Shown piece by piece: positions 56,155 through 64,000 of a DNA stretch of 64,000 nucleotides (position 1 is its first letter; every line of letters starts with the position of its first letter). Source of the DNA: Pomphorhynchus laevis (Eukaryota; Acanthocephala; Palaeacanthocephala; Echinorhynchida; Pomphorhynchidae); contig WNNJ02001667.1 of assembly GCA_012934845.2 (NCBI GenBank), positions 1-64,000 of the forward strand. The letters are read 5' to 3'. The notes beneath the pieces were generated by a model, which saw only the letters and a program-made list of their open reading frames with translations, was not told the DNA's origin and ran no database searches. Position numbers and translations under genes: made by a program.

Positions 56155-56393
56155 AAGAGCGATTTAAAATTTAAAAGAATCTCTTAACTTGTTTAAAAAT
56201 CAGCAAAATCTGGGTTCTACATGATAACGGATATTTTAAAAGTAGGCTAGTTTGCCGCATTAGTAAAACAACCAATGTTCGAAGCGGTCTACAAAACACG
56301 TCAGTTCAGTCAAAAATGGCATAGAGACGAAATATTGAATGACGCAATCAACAAGTAAAGATTCAAGTCACTTAACAATTAATTAATAATGTA

Positions 56394-56799
56394 TTTATTA
56401 TTGAAGAGACTAATAATTTGCAAAATCATAAAAATATTGATATATCTATAGTTGCTTTATATCAAATAATATCTAATGCCAAGTACTTTTTAGGTGAATG
56501 TTTAACTAGAAACTTTATGCAAGCGATGGCCAACATAGGAAATGCAATCACGTGTAGCGAAAACAGTACAGGCAATAAGTAGGCTTACATTTTGTTTGCA
56601 ATTTGAGCTTAATCTTTATTTTAGATTTCTTGGGTTATTGTTTGCAATTGTATTTCCTGTATTGTTATTATTAACCCTGACGATAGTTTTGCCATGTGTA
56701 AGCTATACTTGTAGCAAGAGTAAAAAGAATTGCAAAAGAAGTAATGAACCAAAGAATTGTTATTGCGAGAGAAAAAGACACACATGTCCAAACTGTTAA
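56394..56799 (+). CDS. Possible host gene end: single-pass membrane protein with Cys-rich tail, two exons
   Basis: An exon open from about 56,394 to AA at 56,578 joins an exon from 56,625 to TAA at 56,799 through a 46-bp GT-AG intron (acceptor TTTATTTTAG), the same size class as ALG9 introns. The joined peptide has ATGs at 56,517 and 56,526, a predicted glycosylation site (NST), one strong membrane segment (FLGLLFAIVFPVLLLLTLTI) and a basic tail rich in cysteine (CSKSKKNCKR, NCYCERKRHTCPNC). No family is recognised. Upstream exons, if any, were separated by PLE copy C. Alternatively the frame is fortuitous. Confidence 0.4.
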
Positions 56800-56804
56800 A
56801 AGAA

Positions 56805-57225
56805 TTGGAAGATACTCAGACCTTAATTTTTTGTTAAATAAAACAGACGTGTTTTCTGTTGAATTTATAGTAAATTCATTTTTTAAAACTACGATTTATC
56901 AGCATAAGATATAATTTGTATAATATACACTTTAGTTTGGAAAAATTGTTGAAACAATTTGAAAAATTTGATATTTTTGCATTCAAAAATATACAGATTT
57001 ATTTATCACATCTGAACACTTGCAAATAAAAAAAGGTTGATAATTTTCATTATCAGTTTGGAAAATTTGCTGCTCAGCAAACTTTGTTGACACTCGAACT
57101 ATTTTAAAAAAATTTGATATTTTTGCATTCAAAAATTCAATTACAGTTATTAAGCGTAAATTAAATATTGGCTTTTACAAATATCAACGGTTATTTCAAT
57201 TATAAATTGAAATTTATTTCGATTG
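56805..57225. other. No recognisable gene
   Basis: AT-rich. TTTGAAAAATTTGATATTTTTGCATTCAAAAAT-like words occur twice, about 145 bp apart, at about 56,957 and 57,108. Confidence 0.5.
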
Positions 57226-57239
57226 GGAATCCGGGTTTC

Positions 57240-57600
57240 TGCTCCGTATCGATGCATCTGCAGAAAGGAAGTTGATAACAAGTGGACTCACGGGCTGGAC
57301 TGTAGCTGATGAAGGTTTCACTATTCCTGTCATGCCGACGCTAACAATCTACTAAAGAAGACATTGACATCAACTGGCTTCCCTTCGCGTTTAGAGCCTA
57401 CAGGAGTCTCCAGGGTTGACGGCAGACGACCTGACGGTAGAACTCTGATTCCCTGGTCGTCAGGTAGACTGCTACTGTGGAACTTCACTTGTGTAGATAC
57501 CACAGCAACCAGCAGCCTTAGCAGTTCACTATATAGCGCGGCTAGTGTGACAACGAACGCCGAAACTAAGAAAGTCCACAAAGTCCACATTTAAAGATAC
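57240..57600 (+). mobile_element. LINE family F fragment: C-terminal nuclease-like domain
   Basis: Plus-strand translation: CHADANNLLKKTLTSTGFPS (about 57,330-57,390), then RLEPTGVSRVDGRRPDGRTL (about 57,390-57,450) and IPWSSGRLLLWNFTCVDTTA (57,450-57,510). The pattern RPDG-T-PW-G-L-W-T-VDT is conserved in the C-terminal region of a widespread class of RT proteins and probably represents a PD-(D/E)XK nuclease. Only this domain remains. Confidence 0.65.
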
Positions 57601-57609
57601 TCAAAGGTT

Positions 57610-57905
57610 AATGTTATGTTAATATAGTTTAATATAATGTTATGTCAGAATATAGTTTTTACTAACATTTTCATTGCCTTTAATGTAAGTCGGCCATTTT
57701 ATACCATGGTTATGTCGGTGAAAGCGGTCTTTCACAACCCTTAATAATAAAATACACTTAAGAAATAATAATTAAAATGTAATTTTGTATTAGATTATAT
57801 TTTTAAAGTATTGGTATACGGTTGTGTCTAATGAATCACATATTCGGAAATACACTTGTGAAAATTATGCCGCTCACATCATGAACTCATTGCAAGCTAT
57901 AATAT
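57610..57905. other. No recognisable gene
   Basis: A short spacer between two LINE fragments; TAATATAGTTTAATATAATGTTATGTCAGAATATAG-like local duplications only. Confidence 0.45.
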
Positions 57906-60370
57906 GTCAGAAATCTTTGTTATAGATTAAAAGCTTCAAAAAGCGATAAATTTGAATCTGTAATCATTAGCGGTTTGAAACGTAATCCCAAATTATCCTG
58001 GTCATATGTTCGCCGGAACCGAACGCTCAATACTGAAATCAAAATTGTACACACATATGAAGGTCCAGTCACAAGTAAAAATGACATTGCTGAAAGTCTT
58101 GCTTCATTATTTTCATTACCATTGAATTCTTCACACTCACTATTCACTTGGTATGACCGTCCAATAAAAAATATTTATTTTGACGTAACAAATGCGTGCC
58201 GGTGCACGCTTACATAACAACAAAAAACAAAAATCTAAATCATGTGTCGAGGTGGTGGGTACGGAGGCGGTATTTGAATGCAATAAAAGAGGAAGCGAAA
58301 CAGACGTCGAGTGGGAACTGATTCTACGCGAGTAGAGCGGCCACGAGGAAGGATCAGAGACCGTAGTTGTTAGAGTAATTGGGAACTTTATTAGAGTAAG
58401 AGGGAATTACAGTAACGCAGTGATAGAGAGGTGGGACGAGTGTCGTCTAAGAAAGGGAGGTTGATGAACGATGGGGAGCCGACAGCGATGAGACGAAAAG
58501 TTACGAGAAGAAGGCGGAGTTGTATGCGGATGTGGATGGTAGGCTAGTAGAGTTAAGCAAGATATGTGGATGTGTGGAAAACGCGACGGAGACGTAGGAG
58601 CACGCGAACGTCGGAGTTGATGATGCGTTTTAAGAATAGGTTGATGGATTTTGGAGATTTGGCGAAAAGGCTAAGGCAGTAATCGATTTTAGGGGAAATA
58701 AACGATGAAAGAAGATACATACAGAATCGAATGTCGATAAGGGGGCGGATACGGCAGATGTCATGGAAAATTAAGTTAGACCAGCGAACATTGTCACGGA
58801 CGAAGGGTTTAAGGAAAAGGTGATCTTCGAAATGGAATCCTAGGAAAGTGAGATTGTGGACTATGGGGATGATTGATGAGGCAAAAGACACAGGGGGAGA
58901 TATGCTAGGTTGACGGGGGAGGATCTACATTATTTTGGACTTGTCTGGGTTTAGAATGAGACGAAGATGGGAGAGACGTTTGTAGATAGAAGAAAGACAG
59001 TTAGAGGCAAAAATTGCGATATCGTGTATGCGATGGGCGGGTGCGTAAGCATATATGAGGATGTCATCGGCGTATTGCATGACGTTAAAGGAGTAAGGTT
59101 TGATAAACGGGGAGAAATCGTTAAGTAGAAGAGAGAAAAACAGTGGTCCTATAGCTGAAACATGTAGGACCCCGCAGAAAATAGGGATGGGAGAAGAGGA
59201 TGATGAATTTAAAAAGACTCGAAAAGAACGGTCGGATAGATATGAGGCAAATCATGCCACGGAGAAGGAAGAAAAGCTGTAATCACAACGAATGCGAATA
59301 CCACATAATCCCTATTTACTACCAATATCTTATGAGGAAGTCAAAGTTACTCTTGCTCATATCAATCCGTACAGTGATTCCGGTCCTAATGATATATCTC
59401 AATTTCTACTCAAGATCTTATTAAACTACTCGGCCCCTTTTCTTGTCGATATCTTTCAGAATAATCTTACCACTGGATGTGTGCCCGACTTGTGGAAATC
59501 TGCGATTATCGTTCCTGTTCAAAAATACCCATTGCGACTACTTGCTGTGATTACAGACCAATAAACCGAACTAGTACTATGTGCAAAGTTCTTGAAAGAT
59601 TAGTCGCTCGTAGAATCTGGAATCACTTAAACACTCATGGAGTCATGGTATCTTCTCAACAGGGATTCCGTCACGGTAGATCATGTCTGTCTAATTTATT
59701 TACTGCTCGCAAAATGTGGACTCAGACACTTAGTTTTGGTTATTCAATTGATGTAATTTATATTGACTTTTCGAGAGCCTTCGATCGAGTTCCGCATAAA
59801 ATTTTACTTAACGTGTTGCCTCATTCGAGTTTCTTCGTTTTTGTGTAGGTGGATCAGCGATTTTCTCCGAAATAGATTTTTTAGAGTTAAAGGTTGAAGC
59901 CGTTTATCCTTCCTTAAACGTGTAAATTGTGGAGTTCCACATGGTACTGTACTTGGTCATCTTTTCTGTATTGTTTACCTTAATGAGTTGCTGTTAAGAA
60001 TCCAGAACCCTTGCTTGGCTTTTGCAGATGACCTCAACCTTTGGTCCATTAATATCAATGATACGTATAGTCGGTCTATGCAGGACGACCTTAATCGAAT
60101 ACACAAATGGAGTGTAGCTACAGGTATGATACTGAAATTTGATAAATGTGTCCATATGAAGCTAGGAAAAAGTAAATATGATCGTGACTTTCGATTATGG
60201 GTTCATACATATACTCAAAGTGGTATCTGAGTGTAGGGATTTGGGTGCAATTTTGCAGAGGACATTGAAAACTCGCTCAAATACTGACTTTACTCGTGGT
60301 GAAAGCTATTTATTGCATCAAAAATACGTTTGCAGGGCTACGCCTATTAAGTTTTAAGTCACTATATTGC
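57906..60370 (+). mobile_element. CR1-like LINE (family C), copy 2, split by an L2-like insertion
   Basis: Linker part at 57,975-58,187 (LSWSYV RRNRTLN, compare PKRFWAHIRRNR in copy 1). RT resumes at about 59,285 with PYSDSGPNDISQFLLKILL, QQGFRHGRSCLSNLF (about 59,655-59,700), VIYIDFSRAFDRVPH (59,752-59,797) and a catalytic FADDLNLWSI (about 60,020-60,050). It is cut off near 60,370 where the family A block begins. Frame changes near 59,540, 59,845 and 60,230. Confidence 0.82.
58188..59280 (-). mobile_element. L2/CR1-like LINE copy 4 inserted in the CR1-like copy
   Basis: Antisense. Its 3' end (GCGTGCC and GTGCACGC hairpin, near 58,190-58,215) faces the left border. Inside are the C-terminal RT region (58,891-58,553, IPIVHNLTFLGFHF), a YADDILIYAYAP box near 59,075-59,040 and LNPDKSKI near 58,955. 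AACAAATGCG at 58,186 and AACGAATGCG at 59,286 may be the duplicated target. Confidence 0.78.
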
Positions 60371-60531
60371 GCGTTGGTTCGCACACTGTCGAGCGTCGTT
60401 TAAGACTTTGGAAAGATGGTTTATTGTTGGAGTTATACTCAGAGGCCGCATTTTAACAAAGTGAATTCTTCAGTCGCTCAGAAGTTTGTCTCAAATCAAA
60501 ATTTAGTTGGATCGAAAAGTTTGGTAAACTT

Positions 60532-62960
60532 ATGCGGTGTGGTAAAGTATCGTCCGCAATGCGCATTTTATCAGATCCAGACGCCGAGGTGAAGAAGCTA
60601 ACGCTTACTGACAATATAAATGGTACTACTGTGAATGATAAGCTGATGCAACTACATCCGAGTCCACTTGAAGTGTACCCAGAAACTTTACTGAATAATA
60701 CGTTTTCAGAAATGGTGGAGCATCATCCCATTCCTTTTAATTCGATATCAGCGGATGATATAATCGCATCTAGTCGCCGCACTCAGGGGTGCGCGGGACC
60801 TTCAGGTTTAGACGCTCCCCATTGGCAAACGTTTCTTGAATTATTTGGTGCAACATCAAGAAAATTGGCAGAAAGTCTAGCGAACTTTGCGATCACAATT
60901 GCCACTCAAAAACTGCCTCAGGGTTGTCTTGATGCATTCACGGCTTGTCGTCTTATTCCTTTGGACAAGCAACCTGGAGTCCGTCTTATTTGTATAGGTG
61001 ATGTTACTAGTCAGACAGTGTCTGCGGTTGACCCGCACACAACATGAACAGTTGTGTGCGGGTCAGCGTTGTGGTGTTGAAATGGCCATACATTCAATTT
61101 CTGAAATGTTTCACAAATCGAATAAAGCTGCTATTCTCAAGGTAGATGCGTCGAATTGTTTCAATTGTATCAATCGCAGTTAAGCACTTGCAAACATGAA
61201 ATTTGTCTGTCCATCAATGACAACGGTACTACAAAATATTTATTCCAGTCCAGCTATATTAAATGTTGATGACGATATAATTCTATCTAAAGAAGGATTT
61301 ACTCAAGATGACCCAATCGCTATGATGGCGTTTGCTGCAGCATCATTACCCTGATAAGACGAATTAAGAACGAAGATCCTGAGGTAACAAATAAGTGGTA
61401 CGCAGAGGACGCGAATTGTGTTGGAACCGTCGATAATATAGTAAAGGTGTGGGTTCTGTTAAATCAGGAATCTTTTAAGTATGGTTTTAATTTAAACGAG
61501 AAGAAATGTCAACTTGTAGTACATGAGGATAATCTGTCATATGCAAAAAAGGTCTTTCATCAGTCTGGATTAAAGGTGATTTCAAATGGTACCAGAATTT
61601 TGGGCTCCGCTGTAGGAACTGATCAATACATATCTGAATTTTTAATGGAGGAAGTGCAAAATTGGTCTTCACAAGTACTGAATTAAGCTGATGTTGCTAA
61701 ACATGATTCTCACGTGGCATATGTTGTTCTCGCACAATTACTACAGTACAAATGGTACATGTACAGCGGACTTGTAGAGTTGCTAGGAACTGCTTCTCCG
61801 TTTTGTCGGAGTACATATTGAACAACTTGGTTCCGGCTATGACATGTGTCGAATTAGACACAACACGAATTCAGATGATACAATTACCAAAGCTTCTTGG
61901 TGGTTTAGGGATTGACGATCCCTTGGTAGGTTCTCAGTTAAAGTTTGAAAATTCGCAACGTATGTGCTCACTTTTATTACGTCCCGATGAAGACAACTCA
62001 CCCGAGAAAATCATCAAACTCATAAAGGAGCAGAAAGGCGAAATATGTAAAAAAGAAACTAGATTTATTTTTAACCAGTTTATATAGTTCAAATTCTTTC
62101 ATTAATTACCTGTCCATCCCCGGATCATCAACCTGGTTGTCAGCGAAGCCATTGGTCCTTTTTAGGCGTCATCTAAGCTTACGCCAATTCCAAGATGCTC
62201 TAGCAGTTCGATACGGTTGGCCCCCACCGAATCCACCACGCTTTTGTAGCAGTGGAGCTGACTTTGCACTGAGTCATTGCCTTTCATGTCAGGTCGGTGG
62301 ATTACCTATTGTACGTCACAACACTGTAAGATATTTTCTAGCTAAAAAATTGTCAAAAGTATCATCATCAGTAGCCATCGAACAAATCCCACGCTGGATA
62401 CCTGAAAATATTGACTTTGAAATTGCATCAACAACTCGCGATATTGAAGCTCGTTTAGATATCGAGTGCAACGGCTTGTTCGGTGATTCAACGGATCGGT
62501 TGTTACTGGGCATCGTTGTACTTAATCATTTTGCTCCGTCGTACATCTCTGACAATCCAAAATCTCACTTAGAGTATCACGCCAAACGAAAAATATCAAA
62601 GTACAACGATCGAGTCCTTAAAATAGAAGATGTTACTTTTTTCCTATTTCGTGTGTGCGTGTAATGGGGCACTGGGTAAGGAAGCACAAATTATACTCAG
62701 AAAAATCGCTTTGCTGGAATCTGAAAAAAGCAAAATTTCATACAGTAATTGCATCTCAGATATTCAAATAGACCTTAAATTTCTAATTGCAAGGTTGGCA
62801 GGAAATGCTAAATGTTGCTCACGATCAAGTTGTACAAGATTTGGTAGATCAGTACACAAGGACGTATCCAACTTTTAATAATGAACAATATTTCGAACAA
62901 TTTAAAAGGGTATTTTCTGATGTCAATATTCTGAATAAATCTTCTCTTTAAAAAATTTAT
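60532..62960 (+). pseudogene. LINE family A copy 2: RT and C-terminal endonuclease parts
   Basis: Frames 60,532-61,047, 61,447-61,686, 61,752-62,087, 62,137-62,664 and 62,630-62,878. Compared with copy 1 the first RT piece is open further (it reads GPSGLDAPHWQTFLELFGA, matching the family better) but is disrupted near 61,000-61,050. Zinc-knuckle remnant and nuclease-like region are as in copy 1. 5'-truncated: it starts inside the N-terminal region at 60,384. Confidence 0.8.
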
Positions 62961-63279
62961 TATACATTCAACAACATACGAGCATTAGCTCAAATAGCTG
63001 GCTCATAATAAGTTTGTAAATAAGTTAATTAGTTATTAATATAAGGAAATGCAACACGAAACATTGCTTGATCCATTCGTAGTCTTTTAAAAGTACTAAG
63101 TGAATTGCATCCAACGGTGTCTGCATCAAGGTTGTTCCAAAGCTCAACAATTCTTCTATCAAATTGCATCGTGCCAAATTTCTGTACCCTGTTTCTTCAA
63201 ATAGTTGAAGAATGACCGCGAAGAACATTTGAACCACGTAATTGAACCCTACTCATAAGAGGGTGATAGGGACGTTGGA

Positions 63280-63720
63280 ATAAATGCCAAACAAGGCACA
63301 TATCCATGCACCGACCTATCTTACTCATCGACGGTCTCATCTCCACCTACTACGTACCAAATGCAACTCCTTCTGGCAGCATAAAATCATCACTTCATTC
63401 AACTCTAAGACTCTATGACATAATTTTAAGTCAATCCTTCCTCGCTCCTCTCCGCCGTGCAACATCAATCCCCATGATTATTCGTCATTTCTCCAGACCA
63501 AAGTATCCACGTTGCTCTCTCACACCCCGGTCTACATCCTATCCCATCATCCTACCCCTACAACGAATAATCAACTCCGCCATTCGAGTGCTCTTTCGTC
63601 TCCGTCGCTTTGACCACATATCCACATATCTTTCCCAACTCTCCTGGCCCACCATCCACATCCGCATCAAACTCCGCCTTCTTCTCGTCTGCGGAGACGG
63701 CTTTAAATTCGCAATTTTTT
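63280..63720 (+). mobile_element. L2/CR1-like LINE fragment, duplicate of 6,430-6,850
   Basis: Same text as the first copy (frame 63,306-63,779) with one visible coding change (DIILSQ for DILLSQ). Confidence 0.75.
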
Positions 63721-64000
63721 CCGATTTGCAGGAGTTTGAAAAAACTCTCGATACTTTGTTCCTAGTTTTGCTTTGTTGACGATAAAAGATGTCGATTGTA
63801 AATAACGTTCTTCGCTTTTACAAATAATGTTTCCAGTTTGTAGAGAACTTTTTCGAACGTTTTGCATTCGTCGATGTGAGCATATAACGTTCCACTGATT
63901 GAATTGACCAAGATAAGGAGTTTCTGAGCGTCAGTGATGTCCGAAAGTACGGATAAAAATGAAGATATTCTTTGTTTCCAATGTCTCCAATCGATGGTAG
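63690..64000 (-). mobile_element. Fossil gypsy gag fragment, duplicate, cut by the window end
   Basis: Same old broken LTR-element piece as at 6,840-7,225, in the same orientation relative to its neighbours. Confidence 0.65.

Larger units (their letters stand above)
60384..64000 (+). repeat. Second copy of the 1.77-7.25 kb block, without the Penelope insert
   Basis: 60,384-60,480 matches 1,770-1,868, and 60,481 to the window end matches 3,606-7,150. Offsets stay at 56,850-56,882, with very few differences (for example a 3-bp indel in an ATC run at 5,515/62,370 and a small rearranged stretch at 61,005-61,050). The block contains LINE A RT and endonuclease parts, the L2-like fragment and the gypsy gag fossil in the same order. 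It continues past the end of the window. Confidence 0.9.

Noticed and set aside
58553-58809. Arg-rich minus-strand and plus-strand frames such as 8,561-8,809
   Set aside because: These are complements of LINE coding sequence; the pyrimidine-rich L2-like coding strand gives Arg-rich shadow frames.

Overview
The window is nuclear DNA of an AT-rich invertebrate animal. It has one clearly recognisable host gene with many introns (most 45-57 bp, a few swollen to kilobases by transposons), several families of non-LTR retrotransposons, Penelope-like elements (PLEs) and many short inverted repeats. I see no operons, ribosomal RNA, tRNA or CRISPR. The lineage cannot be fixed from this sequence; a fast-evolving, TE-rich animal with very short introns fits.

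Layout. 1-7.2 kb: a possible tail of a host gene, a GC-rich hairpin cluster, then a LINE with a Cys-rich N-terminus, RT and a probable C-terminal restriction-like endonuclease, split by a PLE. 8.3-16.9 kb: a fragment and two long copies of an L2/CR1-like LINE. 17-20 kb: palindromes, a 180-bp tandem array and small foldback elements carrying hammerhead-like core motifs. 22.6-38.2 kb: the host gene, an ALG9 homologue (ER alpha-1,2-mannosyltransferase of N-glycan precursor assembly) on the + strand. Seventeen coding exons keep frame throughout and give 570 codons. Its introns hold PLE ends, an antisense LINE, a second kind of PLE with a GIY-YIG region and a 234-bp cruciform. 38.4-46.4 kb: antisense LINE fragments, PLE scraps, a broken gypsy fossil and an antisense L2-like copy. 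46.9-50.4 kb: a long CR1-like LINE. 50.5-56.2 kb: antisense PLEs and AT-rich repeats. 56.4-56.8 kb: a possible small membrane-protein gene. 57.2-60.4 kb: LINE fragments nested in one another. 60.4-64 kb: a near-identical second copy of the 3.6-7.2 kb block, running off the window end.

The most unusual signals are structural. The PLE ends share a conserved H-type pseudoknot inside two further stems, with some pairing-preserving changes between copies. Three PLE insertions are bracketed by long direct repeats (about 36, 64 and 71 bp). Several unrelated-looking foldback and tandem repeats carry the same hammerhead-like layout: CTGANGA, one extra base, a stem, then GAAA.
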